DNA of 64,000 nucleotides from the NCBI RefSeq assembly GCF_000144695.1, contig NC_014378.1, positions 1,429,833-1,493,832 of the forward strand. Reading direction: 5' to 3'. A model generated the notes under the pieces. The model saw only the letters and a list, made by a program, of their open reading frames with translations. It was not told where the DNA came from and ran no database searches. The position numbers and the translations under genes were made by a program. Shown here one piece after another: positions 51,575 to 60,771 of the stretch; within the stretch, counting starts at the first letter, position 1; each line of letters begins with the position of its first letter. Source of the DNA: Acetohalobium arabaticum DSM 5501 (lineage in GTDB: Bacteria; Bacillota; Halanaerobiia; Halobacteroidales; Acetohalobiaceae).

Positions 51575-54226
51575 TTATGATTTTAATTTAATATGTTCTC
51601 TTACCCCTTGTTCAATCTGTTCTTCTACTTTTTCTTCCACTCGCTGTCTAACCTCTTCATAAATTTTTACTTCTTCGTTTTCATGCTCTAAAGTTACTAC
51701 CACTGAATAGTCCTCCATAAAATCATCCCTAAAAGTAGCACTATCTCCAATCCAATTATCTTTGAATTCAACCACTAGATAATAAGTATCTCCATAATCT
51801 TCACTACTCCTTTGTTTCCTTTCAAAAATTACTCTTTGCAGGGTACTACTACTCCTCAAATTCTTCTTTGGCAATAACTCACACCTTGTCGCTGTTCTCA
51901 ATTCACTATACTTTTCATCCTTATCATCATTACTAGCTATTTCTAATACTTCCTCTAAGCTCTTCCCTCTTATAAGTTCAAGATTCATAGAGTAGCCACA
52001 ATAGTCCTTTCGAGTATTTTTTGTTGGTGGTGAGTAAGCCAAAGATACAACAATTCTTCTAATTCCTTTACTATCAGTAAATTCATCCGGAATAGGCACT
52101 TCATAAACATTAAATTTATCTACTCCAATTTTTCCTTCCGCATACATTGTTACTCTCTTCTCTGAAGAATAAATAGCCTTATCTAAATTTGGAACTCCAT
52201 AACCACTAACTCGCAAAAGATACTCATCAAATTCAGCTGGATAACCAGGAGTAACTCTGAGTAAATCTTTTAATTGTGATGGAAGAGAATCACTCTTTAA
52301 AAAATCTTCCTTATCACTTTTAGTGATATAACCTTTATTTGAACAGTCTTCTACTTTTTCTTTCAAATCCTCACTTAACTCATCTTTTATCTCATTTAAA
52401 AATGCAATAATATCTACGTGACTTTCTTGCATATGCTCTTCAATAGTATCATCTACTCGTGAAGGTCTAATAGCTGAATTAGCCAATAAAGCCCTAACTG
52501 TATTACTGGTAAACTCAGAATTATAGTTGAGAACTCTAGCAGCTAAGTTAGCTATTACCGGCGCAGCATAGCTTGTCCCAGTAGCACAAGAAAATAATCG
52601 ATTATCATTAATAAAATCATAATTTAGAGAAAAAGTTCCTGTCTCCATACTCTCTTCACCCATCAACATTTCATGTTCACCATGAAAATATATATTCCCT
52701 CCTGAAGCAATAAATTCAGGTTTTATCGTATCATTTATTCCCAATCCACTCCTAGTAAAGGGAGCCGGCTGTTTAGCTTTTGCTACAGGAATCTTTTTGA
52801 TATTTAGCTTTTTTTCATTATGTTTTATAAATCTTCCCGAAGTTCTCAACTCATTAGCAACCGCTCCTACTGTTATGCAGTTAGTAGCCGTTGCTGGATC
52901 TAGTAATCCAGATTTTCTCCTGAATAAATATCCAGGATACTCTGTTACAACTTTTTCTCCCTCAAGATTTAAATCTTTATCAAAATGCATCTTACTTATA
53001 TTCCCTGTTGGAACAACTATAATCAAATCTCTTTCTCTAGCCAAATCATCCAATATCTGAGCCCAATGACTCTGATATTGATTCCCCATAAATACTTTCT
53101 CAGGATCTCCCAAAGAAATATTAAACACACGACAATTAAATTCATCATTATAATATTCAATAGCTACCTTTATCTGTTTAATATATAATTTATCTGACGG
53201 ACCAAGACAGTTATTTTCATCAGTCACCCGAGCACTAAATAATTTAACCTCAGGTATAAATTCTTTCTTTTCAATACACTCTTCAACATCTCCATATAAA
53301 GCAATACCAGCTACAAATGTTCCGTGTCCACTTTCATCTATACCATCATTTAAATCATCCCGAAAAACATCATAATGAACAAGAGCATCTTCCAATAAAT
53401 CATGATTAGGCATAATACCACTATCTATAATACAGACACCATTTGCGTCTTCATCAGGCTCACCAAAACTAATATCATCCAAATCAAGACTAACTTTCTC
53501 TCTAGCCTCAGACCTTAATTTAGGAGGAAAATCTATCTGACAAACCATCTCTTGTTCAAGTAATTCCTTTAATGTAAAACCATCTGTTTTTATCCGTAAC
53601 AAATGTAAGTTATCACTAGTATAATAATCTGTTATTTTTCCATTTTGATCCATGACCTCTTCTAAATCTTTTCTATCTTTTTCAAGTTCTGAATCCCTAT
53701 GCCACAATTCAATATCTAACCAATATTTTTTATCATCAATTATCTCTTCATTTTTAAGTTTAGGACCCTTTCTATCCTCAGCATCTAGGGGTTTTATACT
53801 TATTATATTATCAAAAATATTTCTATATTGAGGATATTCTTTATCTGTTAACTCACCTTCAGAATATTCTTGCCATTTTTCTAAAAAAATCTCCATTCCC
53901 TCTTGATCTGAAAAAACAACCTGTTCCTTATTACCTGGTAAATTACCCAAAAAAATAAATCCTGCTCTTCTTAGCTGATCTTTAGAAAAAGAATTTTCAT
54001 ATTCAATTTTAAATATTAATCGCGGATTAATCCCTGTATCTTTTGCTTTTATATTAATTGTTTCTTGTACTTCATCTATATCTTCTTTTATTTTTCTAGA
54101 ATGTTCTTTTCTATCTTTTTCAGAAGGGCCTATACCTCCCCCATATTTATATCTTTCATCTTTATTATAAGGTGCGGCATTTACAAGCTCTAAATGAGGA
54201 TATACAAATTCATTATCCCCTGACAT
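51575..54226 (-). CDS. ietS: subtilisin-like serine protease of an IetAS defence pair
   Basis: 883 residues with a complete S8 triad: Asp268 (VCIIDSGI), His301 (ESGHGTFVAG) and Ser552 (ATGTSYAAPV), plus the oxyanion asparagine Asn409 in VPTGN. No signal peptide is present, so it acts in the cytoplasm. About 250 residues precede the catalytic domain and 300 follow. It starts seven bases after an AAA ATPase gene; this pairing is the IetAS system, first described as plasmid incompatibility factors in Agrobacterium and later as anti-phage defence. Confidence 0.85.
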   Translation of the reverse strand: MSGDNEFVYPHLELVNAAPYNKDERYKYGGGIGPSEKDRKEHSRKIKEDIDEVQETINIKAKDTGINPRLIFKIEYENSFSKDQLRRAGFIFLGNLPGNKEQVVFSDQEGMEIFLEKWQEYSEGELTDKEYPQYRNIFDNIISIKPLDAEDRKGPKLKNEEIIDDKKYWLDIELWHRDSELEKDRKDLEEVMDQNGKITDYYTSDNLHLLRIKTDGFTLKELLEQEMVCQIDFPPKLRSEAREKVSLDLDDISFGEPDEDANGVCIIDSGIMPNHDLLEDALVHYDVFRDDLNDGIDESGHGTFVAGIALYGDVEECIEKKEFIPEVKLFSARVTDENNCLGPSDKLYIKQIKVAIEYYNDEFNCRVFNISLGDPEKVFMGNQYQSHWAQILDDLARERDLIIVVPTGNISKMHFDKDLNLEGEKVVTEYPGYLFRRKSGLLDPATATNCITVGAVANELRTSGRFIKHNEKKLNIKKIPVAKAKQPAPFTRSGLGINDTIKPEFIASGGNIYFHGEHEMLMGEESMETGTFSLNYDFINDNRLFSCATGTSYAAPVIANLAARVLNYNSEFTSNTVRALLANSAIRPSRVDDTIEEHMQESHVDIIAFLNEIKDELSEDLKEKVEDCSNKGYITKSDKEDFLKSDSLPSQLKDLLRVTPGYPAEFDEYLLRVSGYGVPNLDKAIYSSEKRVTMYAEGKIGVDKFNVYEVPIPDEFTDSKGIRRIVVSLAYSPPTKNTRKDYCGYSMNLELIRGKSLEEVLEIASNDDKDEKYSELRTATRCELLPKKNLRSSSTLQRVIFERKQRSSEDYGDTYYLVVEFKDNWIGDSATFRDDFMEDYSVVVTLEHENEEVKIYEEVRQRVEEKVEEQIEQGVREHIKLKS

Positions 54227-54233
54227 AAAATTA

Positions 54234-55262
54234 TCACTCCTTATCTACGCCAGTATAAATTTTCTTCCGTCTATTCTCTTCTTCAATACATTCTTTTAAC
54301 ACCTCTCCATTAACTATTTCAATGTCATATAAGATTGAATACTTAATCGCATCTTTACAAATCCGTTCAATCTGAGCATGTGACATACCTACTAATTCTT
54401 CACTTGCTTTTTTAAAATCAATTTCACTTTTAAAAGTTCTTAACTTCTTCTTTAATAACTTTTGTATCTGTTCAATATCAGGTTTATCAAAATATACAAT
54501 TTCATCAAACCTTCTCCAGATAGCATTATCCAATAAATGCTGATGATTAGTAGCTGCTATTAACAAAGTCTCTGTTTTGAAATTATCCAACATCTGCAAA
54601 AAAGTATTAACAGCTCTCTTTAGTTCACCATGTTCATTCTCATCATCTCGACTCTTACCTATGGTATCAAATTCATCAAAAAAGATAACCCAACGACCTT
54701 GCTCAGCATACTGAAAAATCTTTCTTAAATTCGAAGCAGTATCTCCTAAATATGAAGAAATTAAAGAATCCATATGAATATAAAGCAAAGGTAAATTAAT
54801 TTCATTAGCTAGTGATTGTGCTGTCATAGTCTTACCACATCCGGGAGGGCCACAAAAAAGAATTCTTCTTTTAGCATTAAGATTATATCCTCTTAATTGA
54901 TTAGCACCATAGTATTCAGCCATAATTCTATTAATAACTCTCTTGTTTTCATTAGAAAGAACTACATCCTCTAAATAATACTTAGGCTTAATAATAGATA
55001 CTAAATCTGCACCATCCTGATCATCTCTGGGCATTTTATTAAAATAACTATCATTTATAGAGCTAGAATTATTCTGTTGATACTCTTGATTATCAGAAAA
55101 AGAATCTATTATTTCTTGTAAAGAATTAGCTAGCCTATGATGGTTTTTATCTTTTTCATCTTCAATAATTTTTTCAGCAATTTCTTTAAATAATTCATAA
55201 TCATTATCCCTATATGCTTTTAATAGTTCTTCCACAAACTTACCCTTAGGCATAAATGACAC
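54234..55262 (-). CDS. ietA: AAA+ ATPase of an IetAS defence pair
   Basis: 342 residues of the FtsH/spastin-like AAA class: Walker A GPPGCGKT (138-145), Walker B VIFFDEFD (192-199), sensor LLIAATNHQHLLD and the arginine finger region IWRRFDEIVYF. The N-terminal 90 residues are helical, with a low-complexity Asn/Ser/Asp stretch, and may recruit the protease. GGAGGT precedes the ATG. It leads the two-gene transcript with ietS. Confidence 0.87.
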   Translation of the reverse strand: MSFMPKGKFVEELLKAYRDNDYELFKEIAEKIIEDEKDKNHHRLANSLQEIIDSFSDNQEYQQNNSSSINDSYFNKMPRDDQDGADLVSIIKPKYYLEDVVLSNENKRVINRIMAEYYGANQLRGYNLNAKRRILFCGPPGCGKTMTAQSLANEINLPLLYIHMDSLISSYLGDTASNLRKIFQYAEQGRWVIFFDEFDTIGKSRDDENEHGELKRAVNTFLQMLDNFKTETLLIAATNHQHLLDNAIWRRFDEIVYFDKPDIEQIQKLLKKKLRTFKSEIDFKKASEELVGMSHAQIERICKDAIKYSILYDIEIVNGEVLKECIEEENRRKKIYTGVDKE

Positions 55263-55544
55263 CTCCTTTTATCCTGTTATAAAATCGCTTTTGCTAGATA
55301 TAGTATTCAATAACCCTTAAAAAGATTATTGCCAATTAAAACTATATTTAAACAGAAATCCTTGTATCCACACATTTATTATAATTATATATCAGTTAAT
55401 TAATTACCTCCGAGAACCAAAAAAAGTTTTCCTTGTTTTGCCTTATTGATCACAAACAAGAATACTATAACACTTTATAAAATATGTAATAAAATTAACC
55501 CCCAAATAATGAAATATAACATCCAATAATCAAGGAGGCAAATT

Positions 55545-55994
55545 ATGCTTGCTAAACTCAGCTACCCAATGAAAAAGAAAGCAAAAAGATTAATCGAATT
55601 AAAAAATAAATTAGACAATACAAAGCTAAATAAATGGTTAATAGGATTAATGATAATCTCAGCTATCTACACTCTAGCTTTCAGTGAAAGATATTTAACT
55701 TACCTACCAATTGATGCTATTCTCCAGTCTTTATTAGATACTGAAGTTAGTACTACTAATTCTTTCATTAAGATTATAGACTTTACATTCCTCGGAACTC
55801 TCATTATTACAACATCGGCAACATATCTCCGAATAAAATCAATTAATAAGATAAAGGATAAATTCCAAACTTTAAGAGAAGATATCATAAGTGAATTGGA
55901 CACTGATTTATGTCTCTGCAATGCCCAATGCACCTGTAAAGATGACTTCATTAAATATATGGAAGAAAAAGATATTAACTTAATCTTTAAATAG
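55545..55994 (+). CDS. uncharacterised two-helix membrane protein with a cysteine cluster
   Basis: 149 residues. A basic N-terminus (MKKKAKRLIELKNKLDNTKLN) is followed by a membrane helix (about 29-48), an extracellular or lumenal loop of 30 residues, a second helix (about 78-96) and a cytoplasmic tail containing CLCNAQCTCK near residue 122. AAGGAGG precedes the ATG. I do not recognise a family. It sits divergently from ietA at the edge of the defence island. The four clustered cysteines could bind metal. Confidence 0.65.
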   Translation: MLAKLSYPMKKKAKRLIELKNKLDNTKLNKWLIGLMIISAIYTLAFSERYLTYLPIDAILQSLLDTEVSTTNSFIKIIDFTFLGTLIITTSATYLRIKSINKIKDKFQTLREDIISELDTDLCLCNAQCTCKDDFIKYMEEKDINLIFK

Positions 55995-56081
55995 CACTTT
56001 TCATCTATTAGCAAACCAGACTACATAATCATTCAGATATTCATAGTTAGCACTATCATTCCTCTTATATTCAGCTCCGAA

Positions 56082-57797
56082 TTAAGCTTCTAAATTAAAT
56101 GAAAAGTCAAACTTGCTTGCTCTCTGCTGTTTAATCTTCTCCAACTTCTCTCGATATAGTTCCAAATTATCTTCCCGCTGATTAAGGATTGATAAGATAA
56201 TTAGAGTTTTAAAAAAGTAACCAGATTTACCTTTAAAACTCATACGTTCCAGATAATCCAAACCCCTTTCGCTGCCTACTCTCTTCAGAGTATAAACAAA
56301 TAATTCTTCCTCTAGTTCTCCCTCTTGATGGAGTTCAATCAAAAAAGAGGCCACAGAATCATAAGGCTGCCATTCCAAGACACTAGTCAAATAAATAATT
56401 CTTGTAAAATCACCCTGCGAGATAGCTCTCATCAATCTATCTATAGAGATATCAGCTATCCTTCGCAAAGCTTCGACCGCTGCTTCACAGACCATATCTT
56501 CCTGTTCATTATCAATAACCTCGATTATATAGGGTACTGCTGCTTTTGAATTGGCCTTGCCTAGCACCTCTATAGCCCTACTCACTCTACTGCTATAATC
56601 ATCGCTGTCAATTAAAGAAATCAGCCTTTCTTCAAAAATATCTACCTTTTCTAAAACCAATTCAGTAATCTCTGCTGGTATGAACTCCCGATCAAGAATA
56701 AAGACTTCCCATAGATAGTCATCATCCTGGCGGGCTCTAGCAATATCACTCTCAAAATCGAGTTCTTCTAATAGAACTATCCAGAGCGATAACAGATAAA
56801 GTAAGAATAATTCAATCTCTTCCTCTAAGATATAATCTCTTTCCTTCTCAATTATGCCTAGGATAAATCCAATCCAGAAGTCTGTCTCTGACATCTCATC
56901 CTGTTTAGAATTAAGCAGCTCCAGATCTAGACTCTCTTCCTTCACTCCAAATGAATATCTTGAATCAAATTCCGCTCTGATATTATTTATTAAGTAGTTA
57001 AAACTAGTCTCATATGGCTCTTCAGTAAGAGTCTCCACTTCAGATTCATCAATTAATGCTTGCAAACGTTTAACTCCCGAATTTCCAGGCCAGTACTCTT
57101 CTAGAAAATCCAAAATTCTTTCAATATCACCCATCCAGCTAAAGAAGTTACATAAATAGTAGGAAAACTCATGCCCGCAAAATAATTTACTCAACTCCTG
57201 GAAGAAATGATTATAACTGCATCTATCCAAATTCCTCAATACTTTCTGAGTAACCTCTTTTACAGACTCAGGTCTTTTAAACTTAAGTAGACTGGCCAGA
57301 TAAGATCTTGCATCCATCATTTCTAATTTAAGATCAGGATTCATCGACCTTAAATAGTTATAGGCCTCTTCCGTCCCTAAATTCCCCAGCGCTTTCTGCA
57401 GCCGTAAGAATCCATTAATATTAAATTCATCCTTCTCTAATAGCTGCTTAATCTCAGCCAATACCTTTTCAGGCTGATATCCCTGCCGGGCTAAAATATT
57501 AAGTAGAAAGGCCTTGGTATCTATATCTAACTCCTTCTTTAAACAGCCATAAATTAGACCTCCACTTAGATGCTTATAGTTCTCTTTCAAATAAGTAAAG
57601 ATTATATATTGTAATTCATTATCTTCCTCTTTATCGGCCGCGGCTAAAAATTCAGGCAGATACTGAGATATTTCCTCAGTCTGTGGATATAGCGTAGTTA
57701 GATATTCAAAGGCCCAGTTTCTAACTAATGGCTCCGGATGTTTACAGTAATTTATAAAGTCTTCCTTAGTATATAGTCGTTCTGCTTCTTCAGTCAT
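56082..57797 (-). CDS. HEAT-repeat protein
   Basis: 571 residues from the ATG at 57797, which has AAGAGGTG upstream (the frame is open ten codons more). Helical pairs such as HPEPLVRNWAFEYLTTLYP near the N-terminus and SRVSRAIEVLGKANSKAAVPYIIEVI near residue 410 are HEAT/armadillo-like repeats, with an acidic middle. No catalytic motif. Such scaffolds bind proteins or nucleic acids. A single-gene transcript next to the defence island; function unknown. Confidence 0.7.
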   Translation of the reverse strand: MTEEAERLYTKEDFINYCKHPEPLVRNWAFEYLTTLYPQTEEISQYLPEFLAAADKEEDNELQYIIFTYLKENYKHLSGGLIYGCLKKELDIDTKAFLLNILARQGYQPEKVLAEIKQLLEKDEFNINGFLRLQKALGNLGTEEAYNYLRSMNPDLKLEMMDARSYLASLLKFKRPESVKEVTQKVLRNLDRCSYNHFFQELSKLFCGHEFSYYLCNFFSWMGDIERILDFLEEYWPGNSGVKRLQALIDESEVETLTEEPYETSFNYLINNIRAEFDSRYSFGVKEESLDLELLNSKQDEMSETDFWIGFILGIIEKERDYILEEEIELFLLYLLSLWIVLLEELDFESDIARARQDDDYLWEVFILDREFIPAEITELVLEKVDIFEERLISLIDSDDYSSRVSRAIEVLGKANSKAAVPYIIEVIDNEQEDMVCEAAVEALRRIADISIDRLMRAISQGDFTRIIYLTSVLEWQPYDSVASFLIELHQEGELEEELFVYTLKRVGSERGLDYLERMSFKGKSGYFFKTLIILSILNQREDNLELYREKLEKIKQQRASKFDFSFNLEA

Positions 57798-58046
57798 TTC
57801 TTTCACCTCTTTTTTATATTCTGGCACTCCATATTCTAGCTTATCTATTATAATACCATATTTTGATATCTTTTAACAACTTATCAGTTCTAACTTCATC
57901 CTCCATCCAGCCTTGCTTCCACATTATTAGAAAATTTATTAAATTAATTATTCAATAATCCCTTTATTCAATGCAGGATTTTAATACTTTAAAGTGAAAG
58001 ATAATAATATATGTCGGATAATACTCTAGTTCTAGGAGGTGAAAGA

Positions 58047-59228
58047 ATGAAGCTAGAGAACCAACTCAAGAAGGAAGTACAGAAAGTTAGCAATAGAGTC
58101 GTCGAATGGCGCCGAGACTTCCACCGCCATCCGGAGCTAGCCTTTCAAGAAGAGAGAACTTCCCGCAAAGTCCGAGAACTACTGACATCCTGGGGAATTA
58201 AGACAGAAACTGTAGCCCAAACCGGCATCATCGGTCTATTAGAAGGTAGTAATCGCGGTAAGACTGTCGCTATCAGAGCCGATATAGATGCACTCCCGAT
58301 TACTGAAGAGACTAATCTACCTTACCGCTCACAGGAAGAAGGAAAGATGCATGCCTGCGGCCATGATGCTCATACCGCTATAGCCCTGGGAGTAGCAAAG
58401 GTGTTGACAAAGTTCAAGGACTCCCTTGACGGTAACATCAAATTCATCTTCCAGCCGGCCGAAGAAGGAGCCGGTGGGGCTAAACCAATGATTGAAGCCG
58501 GTGCCTTAGATAAACCGCCGGTAGAAGCGATATTCGGCTTCCATGTCTGGCCGGATCTCCCTTCAGGCAAGATAGGACTAAAGAAGGGGCCGATAATGGC
58601 CAGCGCCGATGACTTGAAGCTAACAATCAAGGGTCAGGGAGCCCATGGAGCTAGACCCCATCAAGGAAGAGATCCCATCACCATCGGGGCTGATACGATC
58701 GTAGCACTCCAGCAGTTAGTCAGCCGGGAAGTAGAGGCACGCCAGCCTACTGTCCTGAGCATAGGATCATTTCAGGCCGGCAGCACCTACAATGTAATTC
58801 CCGACAAAGCAGTTATTAAAGGTACTCTCCGTACTCTCAATCCCGAAGTCCGGAGTTATATCAAGGAGAGAATGACCGAGGTGATCGATTCTCTAACTCA
58901 GGCCCTGCAGGCTGACTACGAACTGGAATATAACTGTCAGCTGCCGCCTACAGTCAATACCCCCGGCTATATCGAAGTACTTAAAGAAGTGGCCGAGGAA
59001 GTATCCCCCGGCAGCAGTATAGTACTAAACGAAGCCTCAATGGGCAGCGAAGACTTCGGATACTTCCTCCAGGAGGTTCCCGGCGCCTACTTTATGTTAG
59101 GTACCCGTAATCCAGACCAGGGAGTAGTCCACCCGATCCATAGTTCAAAGTTTGATTTAGATGAAGCAGTACTACCGCTGGGAGTAGAAATACTCTGTCA
59201 CAGCGTCCTCAAGTCCTTAATCAATTAG
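58047..59228 (+). CDS. M20 family amidohydrolase (N-acyl amino acid or IAA-amino acid type)
   Basis: 393 residues from the ATG at 58047 (TAGGAGGTG upstream; the frame opens 12 codons earlier). Metal ligands appear as HACGHDAHT, PAEEGAGGA, and GFHVWP; the lid domain and the last histidine (VVHPIHSSKFDLDE) are present. Enzymes of this group cleave N-acyl amino acids or amino-acid conjugates. It is followed after 24 bases by a sodium:solute symporter, which may import its substrate or product. The DNA is clearly richer in G+C than the island to the left. Confidence 0.88.
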   Translation: MKLENQLKKEVQKVSNRVVEWRRDFHRHPELAFQEERTSRKVRELLTSWGIKTETVAQTGIIGLLEGSNRGKTVAIRADIDALPITEETNLPYRSQEEGKMHACGHDAHTAIALGVAKVLTKFKDSLDGNIKFIFQPAEEGAGGAKPMIEAGALDKPPVEAIFGFHVWPDLPSGKIGLKKGPIMASADDLKLTIKGQGAHGARPHQGRDPITIGADTIVALQQLVSREVEARQPTVLSIGSFQAGSTYNVIPDKAVIKGTLRTLNPEVRSYIKERMTEVIDSLTQALQADYELEYNCQLPPTVNTPGYIEVLKEVAEEVSPGSSIVLNEASMGSEDFGYFLQEVPGAYFMLGTRNPDQGVVHPIHSSKFDLDEAVLPLGVEILCHSVLKSLIN

Positions 59229-59252
59229 TTAAACTAAATTAGGAGGTCTAAA

Positions 59253-60665
59253 ATGAATATTGACTGGAATTCAACTCTGGTAATGACAGCTTACTTAGCA
59301 ATTACTCTAAGCGTAGCAAGTTACTACGGCGGAAAGAATACCGACTCAAGCGAAGACTTCTCCGTCGGCGGCAGAAAATTTGGAATTGTAATCTTATTCT
59401 TTACTATGTTGGCTACAGCAGTGGGAGCAGCCTCAGTAGTTGGCTACACAGGCTGGTACTACATTAGAGGGCTCTCACAGATCTGGTTTGTCATCGGTAT
59501 CTCCGTTTCATATCTCATCTATCTCTTTTATCTAGCACCGAAGATTAGTGACTTCGGCTTCGAACATAATGCCTCTACCGTCGGTGACTGGTTAGAGTAT
59601 CGCTACGACCGGATTACTAAAAATATCAGCTCGGTTTTGCTGATTATCGCCTACTTAGCAATCACCGCCTTCCAGTATATGGCCATGGCAGAGATATTTA
59701 CTCAGGTGACTAATATTTCTTATAATTACTCCTTAATCATCACCGCTGCTATAGTAATTATCTATACTTCTATCGGGGGACTATGGTCGATAGCCGCCAC
59801 CGATGTTCTCCAGGGAGCAATGACGATAATCGGTCTTTTGGTCTTAACACCGATTATCATCTCTAAAGCCGGCGGCATCAGCCAGATTCTAGCCGAAGTT
59901 CCGGACCAACATCTCCAGCTCTTCGGACACGTCGACCCCGTCGGAGCCCTCTCCTTTACTCTCGTCTTTATGCTAGGAATTATCTCCTGGCCGGATATCT
60001 GGCAGCGCTGCTACTCAGCCGAGAGTAAACAGTCGCTTAAAAGGTCCTTGGGACTATTTGTCGTCGCCTCAATCATTATTACCGGCGGCCTGGTCTTATT
60101 CATCGGCCTGGGAGCAAAAGTGCTCTACCCCGGCTACAGCAGCCCGGAGAAGATACTACCCTTTATGATCATGAAGCAGATGCCTAATCTATTAGGCTCT
60201 ATCTTCCTGGCAGCTTTAGTAGCCGTCATCATGGGCACCGCCGACTCAACACTACTGATCAGTGCCGTTATGTTCGAAAAAGACATCTTTAGCCAGATTA
60301 AGCCCGATGCCTCCGATGCAACTAAGCTAAAAGTAAACCGCTATGCTACCATCATCGGCGGCGTCATCGTCTTAATTCTAGCAATTACCGCTCCTTCGAT
60401 GTTCTCCATCTGGGTCTGGAGTGCCGATATCACTGGAGCCACTCTAGCAGTTCCCATCCTGTTAGGTATGGCCTGGCAGCGGCCGTCGCACTATGCTGCT
60501 TTAACTTCGATTATAACTGGATTTGGAGGTTGGGCTATCGCCCGCGCCGGCTGGATCGACTGGAAACCGATTCTGCTGGGATCGCTGCTATCTCTTCTCG
60601 GTTATCTAGCCGCTACTCTATTGACGACCAAAGAAACCCCTACCAAGCAAGAACAGCTTAACTAA
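59253..60665 (+). CDS. sodium:solute symporter family protein
   Basis: 470 residues with about 13 membrane helices of the SSS/LeuT fold. Visible marks are VGAASVVGYTGWYYIRGLSQIW early, YTSIGGLWSIAATDVLQG in helix 5-6 and MGTADSTLLISAVMFEKDIF around the second sodium site. It should import a solute with Na+, which suits a halophile. The substrate is likely related to the M20 enzyme encoded just before it. AGGAGG precedes the ATG. Confidence 0.88.
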   Translation: MNIDWNSTLVMTAYLAITLSVASYYGGKNTDSSEDFSVGGRKFGIVILFFTMLATAVGAASVVGYTGWYYIRGLSQIWFVIGISVSYLIYLFYLAPKISDFGFEHNASTVGDWLEYRYDRITKNISSVLLIIAYLAITAFQYMAMAEIFTQVTNISYNYSLIITAAIVIIYTSIGGLWSIAATDVLQGAMTIIGLLVLTPIIISKAGGISQILAEVPDQHLQLFGHVDPVGALSFTLVFMLGIISWPDIWQRCYSAESKQSLKRSLGLFVVASIIITGGLVLFIGLGAKVLYPGYSSPEKILPFMIMKQMPNLLGSIFLAALVAVIMGTADSTLLISAVMFEKDIFSQIKPDASDATKLKVNRYATIIGGVIVLILAITAPSMFSIWVWSADITGATLAVPILLGMAWQRPSHYAALTSIITGFGGWAIARAGWIDWKPILLGSLLSLLGYLAATLLTTKETPTKQEQLN

Positions 60666-60687
60666 TCTTTTCGAAAGTAAAAGTTGG

Positions 60688-60717
60688 CCCCGAGTTCAGA
60701 GCTATCTAAACTCGGGG
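60688..60717 (+). terminator. terminator of the M20-symporter transcript
   Basis: CCCCGAGTT pairs with AACTCGGGG around a 12-base loop, 23 bases beyond the symporter stop. The tail on the plus strand is GTAACCTTTCTCT, so the T-run is imperfect. Confidence 0.7.
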
Positions 60718-60771
60718 GTAACCTTTCTCTGTGATCAATCTGTGCTAATATGTATCTAATTTTTATCTTAT

